Positions 13,701-26,621 of a stretch of 64,000 nucleotides of DNA are shown piece by piece. The notes under the pieces are model-generated. The model saw only the letters and a list, made by a program, of their open reading frames with translations, had not been told where the DNA came from and made no database searches. The translations under genes were made by a program, and so were the position numbers. The DNA lies in the NCBI GenBank assembly GCA_010645155.1, contig JAAGOF010000300.1:312585-376584 (forward strand), given 5' to 3'. Source of the stretch: Tigriopus japonicus (Eukaryota > Arthropoda > Copepoda > Harpacticoida > Harpacticidae). Position 1 is the stretch's first letter, and each line of letters starts with the position of its first letter.

Positions 13701-14955
13701 TAGGAGTCCAGTATACATATACTGTACTAGGGGATTGGGAAAGAGGAGGAAAAAACCGTCTGAACTCGAGGGTTTTTGTACGGTCCCCATTATCCAGCGC
13801 TTTTTCGAACAAGGGAGGGAAGGCGGAGGAACAGGTATTTGTACTGAACTTCGCTAGGGTCTCTCCAACGCCTTCAACGTTCATTGTCCGTTCACTCTAG
13901 GAATTCTCTTTTTACCACGGAATCGTGAAAAATCAAGCCTCTCATGCAGTGAAGGGGAGGAGCTACGAATTTGCCGCCACCGAAACGCCGCCGCTCCAGT
14001 GGCGATGGACCTCTCCTTTTTCTTTCCTTGCTCTATCGGCGAGAAGCACGCCAAAGAGCAAAAGGAGGCGGAGAAGGACGGGCGAACGAGAAGCGAAGAA
14101 GAGGCCAACGGAGAATCGAAGGGAGAAGGCAACCCTTTTTGTGCCGGTTGGTTGTTGGCCCACATACTCGCAGGCCATGTTTCGGCGGGTTTTCGAGTGA
14201 TATCTCGAGGACTATCAACCCCGTGTGTCTTGAGAATTTTCCCCAGTTTTGTCTCTCTCTGAGTGATTAGTGCACGTTGCTTTGGAACGGTGCTGAGTGT
14301 AGTTCATTCTAAGGAAGCCTGGTGCGGACTGGCCCAAATCTAATGCACAGATAGGAATATCGCCTTTCTTGGGGTAAGTTTACAACTTTTAAGATATCGC
14401 ATATCTTTATACAACCTTCAAATATCTTTGTGATAATTGCTGCATTCTTTGCGTAAACGCTTGAATACGGACCAAGTCGGAATAGAATGCGGAGGTGGTA
14501 AATGGCACGGTACCAGACCTTCTCAAATTACTCAGAAAATCTCTCCAATCAGGGCAACAAAGACCTCTTCATGAGCTCTGCCTTCTGAACACATGGCATA
14601 AGCATTATTTATCCGTCAAAAATGTTGGCCAGATCGCTGGACCTTGGCTGACTTAGATTGCGAGACTATTTTGCATGGAATGTGGAACGAATGAAAGGCT
14701 TCCTCAGTTTGTAATTTTCAGCTCTGTTTGTCAGGATGATATTGCTGAAGAGAATAGAAAGCATTTGAAGAGGTAGTTTTTTTGTAAAATTAGTTTGCTT
14801 TTTGGTTATAGATCCTGTTATGAAGAGCCATTTGAAATTCAAGCCCCAAAAAATTGAATGTTTCTTAACGGCTTTTTGCATCACCTAAAACTAACTCAAA
14901 TAAAGAAGTTGCATTCCTCTTTTTAATCTTACTTTTTAATCCCCTTAAACACGTA
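10702..14955. other. Intergenic DNA, no gene seen
   Basis: Several short open frames occur but none shows a domain, splice-site logic or family resemblance. Simple repeats include a CGTT/CATT tract near 10765-10790 and a TGGTCGA direct repeat near 11790-11815. Base composition becomes more GC- and CpG-rich around 13950-14350. A GGTAAGT donor-like site lies near 14370, so a non-coding first exon of the pannier-like gene could lie here. That is only a guess. Confidence 0.5.
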
Positions 14956-15288
14956 CCAATTAACCTTGCCTTAAATGTCTGTACTGTGTTTTCGCGCTGA
15001 TCAGCGCCCCCCTGTGATCAAATCGAAACATAGTTGCCAGATGGTTATTTGTAGTGCCACTCTTTGGAACAGCGGTAAACATCTTCTTAACAATCAAATT
15101 TCTCCAAAATATGCGCCTCTGATAACATAATGCCATTGCAAAGAAATAAACTACTGAAAAAAAATCCTGAACTTTTGTGTAAGGTTGGCACTAATACTCA
15201 CTCCACCAGGTCGCAACTATGTTTCAATTTGATTACAGGGGGCGCTGATCAGCGCGAAAACATTGACATTTAAGGCAGGGTTAATTGA
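14956..15288. mobile_element. TA-flanked MITE with about 85-bp terminal inverted repeats
   Basis: The left arm begins CCAATTAACC and the right arm ends GGTTAATTGA. The two arms are near-perfect inverted copies for about 85 bases around a central AT-rich loop of roughly 160 bases. Each arm carries the 14-bp palindrome GCGCTGATCAGCGC. TA dinucleotides at 14954-14955 and 15289-15290 fit a TA target duplication, as made by Tc1/mariner-class transposases. There is no coding capacity, so it must depend on a transposase in trans. Superfamily assignment is inferred. Confidence 0.75.
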
Positions 15289-18200
15289 TACATTACAAAC
15301 ACTGAAGTTTTTCAATTACGATCTTCTCAAGTGGTGCAAAGGGAAAATCCAATTCCAGTATATTGTGTAACAGAGTCATTTGTTAATACTCTTCGGTACA
15401 AACTTAAAAAGATAAATGGCACCTTTTGATTATGATCTACTGAAATTTTAAGCTTCAAGCAAATATCATATGCCAAAATTTATAATTTTGCATTTCTTCA
15501 GTAAAAACTTGAATTCTTCATTTGGTGTGGGCTCATTAGTCAAGTTTAACACGTTTTATCTTTCAAGATATTAATAGTACGTCTCATAACAAATTGCCAT
15601 GTTATCAATAATTTAGACAGACGTTGTAGAAACAAACTTGTTCATCTCCATGTCCAAATCATGAAAGCAAGAGTGATTCTGGGGTTTAAGATTTATATTG
15701 TAAAAACTGGTGATAAGAATTCAAACAAAACATTTTAAATGAGAGGTGATCTATAACAGAAATAAGACAATTGTGAAAAACTATTCTCTCAAAGAGTATT
15801 AGCATTTTTACTTGAACACTAAACATCTGATCTATCCCAAAAAATATATTTTGAACCGTTTTCAAATCACTAACAATTACAGGACTAAGTAAGTTACAAC
15901 AACACCCATTTTTCTCAAGTAAAAGCCCTAAATGGTGAAAACCTACGACCTACAATTTGTTGAAAAGTCAGGAGTTCAAGCTTGCATTTTGATTGAGAAA
16001 TACATCACAAAATAATCCAACATTCGCTTGACGTTGGTAATTTTCAAAAGGAACTCTTGGCCAATTTATCATATCAGGATGTAAACAAACGTTTTACAAG
16101 ATCTTCAAACACGGAGATCTTGAGGGTGAGCAAGCAAAGAGAGCATTTTGCAATCTGCAGTCTAGTTTTGCTTGTCTTAGTCGGAGTCGGAAGACGTTAT
16201 CAATTCAAGACAAAACAAACTCCGATTCCGATCAAAACAAAATTGAGTTCTATTTAAATCTACAAATTTCGACCATCACCATCGACCGACCTTCACAGAA
16301 ATGAGATTTATCATTTCAAATATGAAAAACAGTGGCATCTCCAAACAAAAATCGAAAATTGATTTGAAGTCCATGTTGAATTTCCTCTACAGCTATTTAC
16401 CTGTTGTTTGGTTCCGAATTTTTGGGTTTATTTTTATCCTGTACTGCCTATTTATTCCATTCGATTTTCAACGATTCAAAAAAGCATAGTTCGCTATTGC
16501 AAAGCGCTACGTGTTAACATATACGTGTTTGATCCACAAGCAACCTCTAAAAAATAAGATTTACTTTCAAGACAATGTGCCCAATTACTTCATCAAAAAA
16601 ATTGCTACAAGGAATTCAATAAAAATAATATTTGAAAAAAAATGTCCTTTCACCACTTAACAATAATGGGATGGCAACCGAAAGTTACAAAAAAGACTCT
16701 CAACAAACCCAAATAAACTACATTGCCTTAACGTTGGTTCTTTTCGATTCCTAAATACAGACCGCATCACGGATACTTTGGAAAAAAAAATACTAGTCTT
16801 GAAGCTTTCATGAAAAACTAATTCTTTGCTGTCAAATTGAACATTGAACTCAATAAAAGAATGAAAATATGCTTCATTTATTGGAAAAAATATTCAGGAA
16901 ATTATTTGTTGCTATTTTAATCTAGACACGGAATTTTTTTCGTTTGGTACATCAACTTTTTATAAACCAGTAGTTTCGCCTTATTTGTTGCAAAGAAGTT
17001 AGGGCGCCGTCTCAGAATGGTGGCTAAAAGCGTTTTCAAAAATTACTTGACTTTCGCGGTAAAGAATCAAATTTCCAGGGGAAGAAGAAAAGGCGAAAGT
17101 AATTTTAGGCTTAAGCCTTTTTTAGGCTTTACAGCCAATTCTAGCAGAAACTCCTAAAAGGTGAATTTCAACTGATTTAGGCTTGAAATCGGCGATTTGC
17201 GGCGAACACCTTGCAATTTTAAAAATGCCTGCATGATTGATTAAATATGGTGTTTTTGGTTCGTTGCATGTCATAAAGTTTCGTTTGCAATCAAACAAAC
17301 CTATAAATTTTGCTTTATTCACTCTTAGTTGGGACCGCTCTGTTGGCCGGACAACAAAAAATATGAGCCATTTTTCTTTTGTCAACGGACAAAAGCATTT
17401 GTGTCAGAACATAATCTTTTTAAAGCTTTTCCTTTCCTATATTATTTTGGGCAAATAATATCAATTTTGTCCGCCCAAACAACATTTATACTTGTCTGCT
17501 TTCGACTTAAGTTCTTAAGCTTAACTGACACTGAAAGCGAGGTTTAAACCAAAATCTTGGCCAAAAATTCCAAATCAATCATCTGATCATAAGCTTGCAG
17601 CATAAACGATAAACAAATAATCCCATTTATTACCTTAAGAATAATTTTGTGCTTCGATGGCATTTTGATTGAACCATCAACAAATTGCAGTTTCAGGGAT
17701 GTGATCAATTAATGTTAATATAGCAATGATTGATTTGAAAACACAGCAAAGGCAACAATATAATATTGTTGACTGATCATTGAGAAGTCAACACAAAACA
17801 TCTAGAGGTCAATAAGTTGTATTGGATGAAATATGGATTTTGAGACTTTTGCTACATTTGCTACAATAACCATTAAACAGGCTAAACAAATAAAAACAGT
17901 CTGATGAAGTTGTACATTTTTATTATGGAATTGCACCTGAATAGATTCTGTGTTGGGAATGATGATTTAAGAATCAGAATCGGTTTCTTTTCTTGAGTGA
18001 GAATTTACGTCTAAAATTCTCATTGGAAATTTTCAAGGTAGGTTTTTTCTGTCGTCAAAGTTTATGTGTAGGTGTTTTCTTGTGCATGATCTCGATTAAA
18101 AGTCAATTTTTCAGCTTGATATTAATAATAATGGGAAATGGGGTAGTGGAGATTTTTGAGAAATAAAATCAATTATCGCTTTTCATAGTTGAACAATGAA

Positions 18201-19903
18201 TACATGAATATAATTCCAATTTTTTTCTCCACTCTCGCTTCAAAAGACAATGAAATCGGTTCAAGTTTTGTTGATGTTTAAAAAGACCTCAATGATTTAT
18301 TGGTTTGGGACATTGCGAGATTGGGGATTTAGTTGGGCAAAGGTCCTTTTCAAACAATTATTGAATATTTTCATCATGGAGCAACGACCTCCATTTTCAC
18401 ATTTTTCACGGATAGAATCGAGGCAAGACGAATTTAGACAACCAGAAGTGCGTATAATCACCTCCTATACTACTACTTTCTCCGAAAAATACCAAGCAAG
18501 CAAGGAGGGAAACAAGTATGCCACCCCTTCCATCTAAAGTTGACTCGACACACGAGGAAAAGAGAGCTCATCATTTGTGTGACGAGGTCAAAGGTTGGGA
18601 AGCAGCAGGCTTCGTGACAACTGACACACTGACGAGACAAAGTTTGCACTTCTCTCAATGAAGACTCAATATCGGAGTCACTTTTTCTATCCACCACAAA
18701 GGCTTTGACCACTCTTCCGCCCACAGAGAAACCTTTTTGCTTAGTGCTCTCCAGACCTCTTTGTAGGCATGATACATGCCTTAAGGTAGTGGAGATTTTT
18801 GAGAAATGAGAGATTACAGAGCTTCAATGGAGGGAAGGGAAATTTCATCTCCGGTCGATGTTGAAGTGCGACAGGCACTGGGTCATTTGTCAAACTCAGT
18901 ACGAGAAGTCGCACTAAGCAAGTCTTCATTTGCCGAGTTCTGCATTTGGAGGAAGATTTTCTGGCGTTGTCAAACTGTTCTGGAACATCACCCACTCAAC
19001 CAAGCTAACGTGATGTACTCGATCTCATTTGAAATCTTGTGTCACACCCACCCAATTTCTGAGTCTCATACGTGAGCATACTCTGAGTTTTGAGTTGTTT
19101 TGCAATGACCTAGATGTGAAGGATTGAATTCAGTTCCTTTGATATGAATACCGAAATTTGAATATCGAAAAGGCATGTCTCTTCCCTGGATGTCTTCGTT
19201 TTTTCGGTAACTAAGTCTTGCTTTGAATCTGAGTGTTGGATGGGAAAATATGACACGCGTTTCCGAGGTTCAACTTCATTAGGCAAATTAACTAGAGAAT
19301 AAGAGTCGAAACTTGGCGCAATGACGATGCCGAGGAAGTTTCACTTCTCAAAAACCGTCCCTCAAACCGCTGGGCTCATCTTCTACTAGTTGGCACAAGC
19401 CATAATGAAGTCAGACACGGAGGTTTCCAATTTCTCCTCCGACCTTTTTTCCTCAACCGTAAGCAAAAATCTTCCGCTTTGATCACGTATGAAGTTGTTT
19501 GCTTGAAGCATGTAGTAGATCGAGAGACGCACGACTTTCCACACGTTTGATTAATGTCCAAATTGGGTCTGTTTATGAAAAGAATCAAACCTCTACACTC
19601 TATGTACGTATGTTCGTCCGTACTGTCTGTATGGAAGGTTGAAAATGCCGACGATAGGAACATAAATTGATAGCTATTCCTCGAATCGACACGCAGGACT
19701 GTATCTGGAGGTGCATTTTTAAGGGCAACATCTCAGCCAATATTGTATCTGGGATGGGGATGAACTCTTTGAGGCCAGATGTTTGTTTAACCTACGAGAT
19801 TCGAGGTCGTGAGATTGAAAAAAAAACTTTATCTCTGGCTTTTCTTGCACCAAACGAAAATGAATGAGCGTTGACGTTAACATGGTTCTCATCTTTGTTT
19901 CAG
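15289..19903. other. AT-rich intergenic DNA upstream of the pannier-like gene
   Basis: No protein gene or RNA gene could be supported. A 22-base direct repeat (GTAGTGGAGATTT and onward) occurs at 18143-18164 and again at 18786-18807. The 3' part from about 18400 to 19900 is less AT-rich and may hold regulatory DNA for the downstream gene. The acceptor at 19902-19903 shows that an unplaced 5' leader exon of that gene lies somewhere upstream. Confidence 0.5.
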
Positions 19904-22084
19904 GACTAATGATGCAGGAGGGCAATTACAATGGAGGAGCCAATACCCTCTCTGCTGCGTCATCATCTTCGGTCGGATTTCCCTACGGTCATCACATACA
20001 CGATGGCTCGTCCTTTGTTCAGCCCACACATTCATCCGTGGCCATGTATATCGCGGGTCATGGAGCTACATCCAACTTGAGTGAAGGTCGATCCCACCCA
20101 ACGTATGGCATGTCGTCGCCGGCCAATAATGTTGAATCCTCAGAAACCCCTCCGACCCCGCCCACTACTTCGCCTACTACCCACCATGCCTCTTCCACTC
20201 CACCAAGTGCTTCATGGAGCTCGAATACTTTACAACAGAATGATTCATCAGAGTCCTATCATCACCGGTTTAGCTATGGTGCGGCTGCCGCAGCCGCAGG
20301 AAGTTTTGCCATGGCCCGTGAATCGCCCTATTTAGGGGCGCATGGAGCCTCAGCTGTTACGGCCGCCCTCAACCCATACGCTGCCTACGCTCAGAACATG
20401 ATGAATTGGAATAGTTATACGACTATGGCTAGCTTTCAAAGTCTGCAGAGAGCCGGAGTGACATATGGTAGGTTTGCATTCGTTTGTCATCTACTGTACG
20501 CTCTATGGGCCCATTAAGACGTTTGTAATGGTTTAATCAGTCGAGTGTATTCAACGAGTGGTTGCCATTTTACAGATCCTTCTATGGGTGACTATTTCGG
20601 GGAAGGTCGTGAGTGCGTGAATTGTGGAGCTATGTCAACCCCTTTATGGCGTCGAGATGGCACCGGTCACTACCTCTGCAATGCATGCGGCCTTTATCAT
20701 AGGATGAATGGAATGAATCGGCCACTTGTCAAACCATCACGGAGATTGGTAAGAGCCATTCGACCTCTCTGTGTTTAAGTCATGGAAAAGACTGGGAAAG
20801 TTATTACCTCTGTCTTAGAATTGCACTTTTCCTTTAAGTTCAATTCTCAACCTTATTTAAGACTATTTTTTCGTTGACATTCTTAACATCAAGTGTGTAT
20901 CTTAAGACTTTGCAATATTGAGACAAAAAAATCCGTTTTTGATGCAGAATAGCTCCAGGATTCAAGTTCACTTTGCTTTTTCTACCCCATCCATTTCATC
21001 ACTTCATTTCCTTGAATCTTTTCAATCTTTTTGACCAGGAAGTTTCGGTCAATTTAAAGACGTCAAAAACGATCAAACAACATTTTGATGTCGTTTCCTG
21101 TAAGACATCTAGCGAGATCCTCTTTTTTGGCTCTAAAGTTCTTCTGGTATTTAGGATATCTGTCATCAATTACTAAGGCACATATTTAAAAATTAATTTA
21201 TGTAGTCCCCGACATTTCAGTGCTCCATGTTCCAAGCATCATCCAGAAGGATGGGATTGTGCTGTACAAATTGTGGCACCACCACGACCACTTTATGGCG
21301 GAGAAACAACGATGGAGAACCCGTTTGCAACGCCTGTGGCCTCTACTTTAAGTTACATGGCGTTAATCGCCCTTTGGCCATGAGAAAGGACGGTATCCAG
21401 ACGCGAAAACGGAAGCCGAAGAACCCCATCAAGTCATCATCCAGTAAAGAAGATTCTAAAGCTGGTGAGTCCGAAATAGCCTGAGTCGTCATTCACCCGG
21501 TCTCGCCTATTATCTGATAATATTCAGCTTCAATGTTTCCAGATCGAAAGGCCTTGGGTAAACTTTCATCCGAGCATGATCGGAGTATGAACTTCAATTG
21601 CAACAACTTCAAAAGTGATCAGAAATCGTCCTCCTCAGAGCCGGTGAAGTGCGAACCTTCCGACTCTATGGGACACAGCAACGATCACACCACCGGTTCG
21701 TCATCCCTTTATTCCCATCCGAGTTCGGCATTGCTACACAGCAATATGAACTTGTCCCATAACAGTTCCCTGTCGTCCCACAAATCGGGTTCCTCGTCAA
21801 TCCTTTTCGATCCCTCGTCATCCTCGGTTTGTCACTCTGCGTCATTCAATCCCAACATTCCACATTTACCACCGCTGACCCCGGCACCCTCGTCAACAGG
21901 GGGCTCAGCGGCCTCCACGGGTTCGACTGCGGCATCGCTCCACGGCTATTTTAGAGACTCTTATCCGTACGGCTCCAGTGCGGCTACAGCTGCAGCGGCT
22001 GCAGCCGTGGTTGGAACCAGCCTGAACCCCTACCATACTTCCGAGCATTCCATTACTTCCAAACTCCATCTTCCGTCAAGCTGA
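19904..22084 (+). CDS. pnr: GATA zinc-finger transcription factor, pannier/GATA4-5-6 type
   Basis: Coding exons: 19909-20467 (ATG after a TTTCAG acceptor ending at 19903), 20576-20748, 21221-21464, 21528-22084. Total 1533 nt, 510 aa. The N-terminal part is rich in Ser/Thr, His and Ala, including a run of alanines. The N-finger, near residues 197-221, reads [20 protein letters not shown] followed by LCNACGLY. The C-finger reads [20 protein letters not shown] followed by [14 protein letters not shown] and the basic tail [13 protein letters not shown]. The two fingers sit on separate exons, with an intron right after the first finger. The [12 protein letters not shown] and [10 protein letters not shown] wording is that of insect Pannier. 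The C-terminal third is Ser-rich with alanine runs. The protein should bind WGATAR sites in the nucleus; Pannier patterns dorsal ectoderm and heart. serpent or grain orthologues are less likely. The true transcription start lies upstream. Confidence 0.9.
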
Positions 22085-24424
22085 GACAGATCCAGAATAT
22101 CTGGCCAATATTTTAACGCGTATCCGTGCAAACAATCTAGGTGAAAAATAAAGCCTCTCCGAGACAAACTCATCTCACACTGTCCATCCCGAATACTCGA
22201 TTTCACTCCATAGAATATGCACTTTCCAGCTTCGCTGGCCTTGCTACAAGAAATAGCGGAGAAGGGGGGGGGGTTAGAGAGAGGGGGGCTAAGTAAGACA
22301 TTTTTCTCCACGTTACGGGGGCTCGCAGGGTCTTGAAGATAATTGAGAGTCATCGCTCTAGCGTTGGCTGCATTGCTCACATTCTCTCTCGCCATTTGAA
22401 ATCCGAAATTGCCATCACTCAGATCTTCAATTGACACATTCTAGAGGTGCTGCTGCTCGTGCTGCAAGAATCTCAAGTTCCTTCAGCAGGTTCACATTTA
22501 GCCCAAGACGCCCCCAAAAAGTCGAATCCATCCGCGCATTCGACGCACACTGGATTACTGCGTCCGTTAAATGAAGTTCTGCCGATCGGCGATCGGGCGC
22601 TCGTCTTCAGATCGCTTCTCCGGCATTTCCGTCGCCTCAACTTCGTCACTCTTGGTAAGTAAGCAATAGCGGCGGCATTTCAGAATTTGCCGCCTCCTTG
22701 GATTTGAGTAGTAGTAAATAAGATCAGCATGATAGTCTTCTTTTAAAGACTTATGGATATTTTATGGCAATGATTATAACCATTTGGAGCTAGTTACAGG
22801 TCGGCGTTCAACTAAAAGTGAATAAACGCAAATGTTGGTATGAAGTAAAATTCTAGTTTGCTGGTATTTTTCTGGAAACGTAATTCTAGTTGCCAAGTCA
22901 AGAAAGTAGTTAGCCAAGATAAAGGAGTTCTTCACTAGAAGTGAGAGAGAGAGAGAACAGGAGGTCAAGGAATGTGTTTTGAGCTTTGATGAAGATGTGT
23001 TTCATGGGGTGTTGTGAACGAGGACGATTGATTCTCGGTCGTTCTCCTTGTGTCTTTTTCCGAAATTCCGGAGGTGATGCTTAATGAGCATTGCTAATAT
23101 AACACGTTTGGTGGGGGCGAGAAAATCGGGGTTAGTTTGGCTTCCCTCTTGAAGAGACTTCTGCACCACTATTCGAACTTCTTCTTCATCCTCCACTTCA
23201 TCCACAAATAGGGGCGAGAAAGATAATCGTCTGTATGGAAGCAGAACGGGTTGAAATGATGATGATGGAGACGAAAAATATGAGCTAGAAAAAGTCAATC
23301 AGTTAGAACTGTAACGAGAACTCTTGATTTAAAGCGTCTGTAACCAGACCTAGAAGCCGAAAGGTTATGAATTATGGATCCGGCATAAGCTGAGAGCCTA
23401 ATGTGTTTCTTAGATATGAAGTCATCACATAACCACAAGCATGTCTCATTATACTCTCGTTTTGGAATTGTTCTTTACCAACTCGGTCATCGGAGCTGAG
23501 AGCAAGAGAGGGAGAAAAAAGCCATCACTTGCGTCCTTTTTCGGCTTCTTGATGGTTTGGACAAATTCTTTCGACTCCTTTCGGAACGAGCGAGATCAAA
23601 GACCTGAAGCGAGTGAGTGTGTGAGTCTCTCTGGAAGCAACAAGTGATCTTTTAGTGGAAGTAGCAAGCCGTCTTGATGATAATCTCATCCCTCGTCTCC
23701 GACCTGATGAAGAGTTCGTTTTAGAGCCACACTCACCGATAGCTTGGACATGTTTCCAAAGTGTGGTTGCCATCAAAGATTGTTCGCCCGAGAAAAGAAG
23801 ATCATTTTAAGACTACCAACACCACTAATACTAGCATGGATCGGGTGCACCGAAGGAGTCTCAGAACCTGTCTTGGAATTGACGGAAAGAGGTCTTTCCG
23901 AGATGTCGAACATTTTCGGGAGAAAGAACAACAAGAGGACAAAGAGAGATAGGATCGAGTCGATTGCTCCAACTCGACGACTCATTTTGTCATGAATCAA
24001 GACAGAAAAAGGAAGTACCTCGGGTCAAGTCGAAGGAGGATCTTGCATCTCACATCTTGCTTGTCGCCGAAGCGGGAAATTGACTCGATTTGACTTCTCG
24101 CACTTTGAAGGCCAGGAAAATAAATAGAGGTTATCTTGGCTCTGACGACATGGACAAGTAATGGAACGAAGAAGTATACTTCCTGGGCTAGAGTGCAAGA
24201 GGCATTTACAAATTACGATGCTCCGAATGCGAGTAAAGATGTCAAGACGGGCAATGAAAGAAGAAGGGGCGAGAACTCGTGGCTTTATTTACCCTTTGAC
24301 GTGATCCTTTGCCTTGTTTGCATTGCTTCAATCAGTCATGCGCTTTTTTGTATTTCTTGCAACGTGTAGTGTACGAAGTAAAAGTGTCAAGCTAGATTAT
24401 TCTTTGAAGAGCATATTTTCATAG
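22085..24424. other. 3' flank of the pannier-like gene and intergenic DNA
   Basis: No further gene is supported. A run of ten G lies at 22264-22273. An open frame at 22447-22662 ends next to a GTAAGT donor-like site but has no recognisable protein content and may be 3' UTR or chance. Short CT- and GA-rich tracts occur near 22935-22965. Confidence 0.45.
22147..22152 (+). terminator. Candidate polyadenylation signal of the pannier-like gene
   Basis: AATAAA about 63 bases after the stop codon on the sense strand. It would give an unusually short 3' UTR, so a distal site may also exist. Confidence 0.4.
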
Positions 24425-24968
24425 CTCATAAGTAGAGCGGCCGAAAATATCTAATTTTGAAGGCCAAATATTTAAATAATATTTAAGAAAAAAACGTCAA
24501 AATATTTAAAAAAATATTTAAATAACAAAAAAGTATTTAAAAAATATTTAAATTTTCACGGAGTTTGGAGCAATAAATTGGTATTTTTGAAAATTTGATT
24601 TAAAAATCCAAATACTGTATATGATGAAACATTGGCAATGTCAGAAATATCAGCAAACAAATCTTCTGTTCTAAAAAATTCATATCGGCCATGAAAATTG
24701 GTTATTCTTGACAATCCTTATTTATACCCTACATTATACTAATATTTTACTGCCTAAGGTTTGGTTGAATGTTAAAACCAGAGTTTTCATAATTTTTTTT
24801 CTTGTTGGAATTGCGGTTTTCTATGTTAGATTAAAATCCGTTAATTTAATTTTTGAGGCCAAGCTGACCAAATATTTATTTCCCATTTATAATTTTCATT
24901 TTAATTTTTTTTTTAATTTTAAGTATTTTTATATTAAATTAAATATTTTCGGCCGCTCTACTCATAAG
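24425..24968. mobile_element. Non-autonomous hAT-like element, TSD CTCATAAG
   Basis: The 8-base repeat CTCATAAG at 24425-24432 is repeated exactly at 24961-24968. The element between (24433-24960, 528 bp) starts TAGAGCGGCCGAAAATAT and its right end is the inverted copy with at most one mismatch. An 8-bp target duplication and a TIR matching YARNG at the tip are hAT hallmarks. The interior is very AT-rich with ATATTTAAAT motifs and no transposase frame. Confidence 0.88.
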
Positions 24969-26621
24969 CTTTTTTGGGTAACCTCTTTTGCCTACGAGAT
25001 CCTGCTAATAGCAAATGATGCAGGGTGGAATAAATGCATAACGTTAATGCTAATATAGATAATTAATCAAATGTAAAACAAACGTAAAACAAACGTGGGA
25101 GCAAAAACTCTATTCCTCAAAAATGAGCGGGGTTTAGATAGAAAGAACACCGATGTAGAAGCCCTAAATGAGCGCCTTTTTTCATGTTACGACCTTAGTA
25201 TGTCTATTTTGACTTACTTGGTGTGGCAGAAAAAGTGAACTTTATTCGATGTAGGGCAAGAGGGTTCGTTCAAAGTCCACCTATATTAGTTATGGTAAGT
25301 TGATGGGTTTCAGCCAAAGCAAAACAGTGTGCCAGTAAACCTTTTATGTAGAGCCCTGAGGTGGTGGAGAAATTAACAAATTAACAATCCACCTCTGAGC
25401 CGCAATCTTCGTCCAGGGGGTCTTGGGTTCCTTTTAATGTGGTTTCCATTTACGTTTGCTCTCAAGGTGCCTTGGCCAACATCGACGAAATTCGCGATCT
25501 TGGGAAGGGGGGGGGGGAGGATCTTTTCCTCCGAAAAATATTATCGGAATAGCACCGAATCACCCGAAGGAATTACTCCGAACAATAAATCCACAATAGC
25601 AAGCAGTTACTCCGAATTTTATTTGATTACGGAAACAGCCAGAAAGTATTTTTTGGCAATAAGTAGAAAATCCTCCGAGAATGCCAAATAGTAGGAATTT
25701 CTCTGAACTTTCAATGCAAAGAATAAATATTTTACAGATTGACAAAAATGCAACCACGTAACGTCTTGTTTCTGTGCTCTGACAATGCATCATTATTTGA
25801 TTGTTTACCAATTTTTTATCTGATTTAGGCAGACTTACACATTAGGTAACACCATACTGCTCTTCATCGATTTCTTCAACTGAAGGTATTTTATGGAATG
25901 TCGGATGCGATATTTTATTCCGTTCATAGTAATCTCAAGGCGCCAGGGCTTTGGCCCTGAATGATAAGGGAATCTCATTTTGTGATAAATAGTATATTTA
26001 TGATAGATTCGGTAGGATTGAAAAAAGGTTTGTCTTAATTCCAATTTGAATTCAAGCAACTCTACTTTAACAATAAATACTTGTAAGCATAACTTAAGAA
26101 AAATGTTGGTAGTTTTGATCAAATTTGGAATTTAAGAAGTTTTGGTGTAATTCCCTGTTTTAGTAAAATTCAGAGCAACTCCTGGATTCGGAGTAATTCC
26201 TATATGTTTCCAAATTTGGAGAAAGTATCACCTTGCAACAAAATTTCAAAGTCGGAGCAATTCCCACCTGCCGGCAATTCGACCTCATTCCTACCGTTTC
26301 CGGATTCGGAGCAACTCATTCCTTTTTTCGGGTTTTATAATCGAAGGTACAAACTCAAAAAAATGTACTGTAGAATTTGGTTCTTAACTCTGTAAAAGCT
26401 TTTCGCGTGTTATGGGTACACATATATACATTTTTTCAATATTCTTATACGAACTGATTTGATCTTCACTCGCAATAAACGAATGAATGAAAATTTGTCT
26501 TCAAGAAAGAATCCAATAAAGCCGTTTTATGTTGATCTATGCATTGATCTTTCATAAAAAACAAAAAGAACAAATTGATTGAAAAATAACTATGAGTACA
26601 AATCGTATGTAAAAACCTTTA
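24969..26621. other. AT-rich intergenic DNA
   Basis: No gene was found. A poly-G run lies near 25507-25517. From about 25540 to 26330 short motifs such as ACTCCGAA and GGAGCAATTCC recur in both orientations, hinting at a decayed repeat. No clean boundary could be drawn. Confidence 0.4.

Noticed and set aside
22447..22662. 71-codon frame ending near a GTAAGT donor-like site
   Set aside because: No recognisable protein content; more likely 3' UTR or intergenic.
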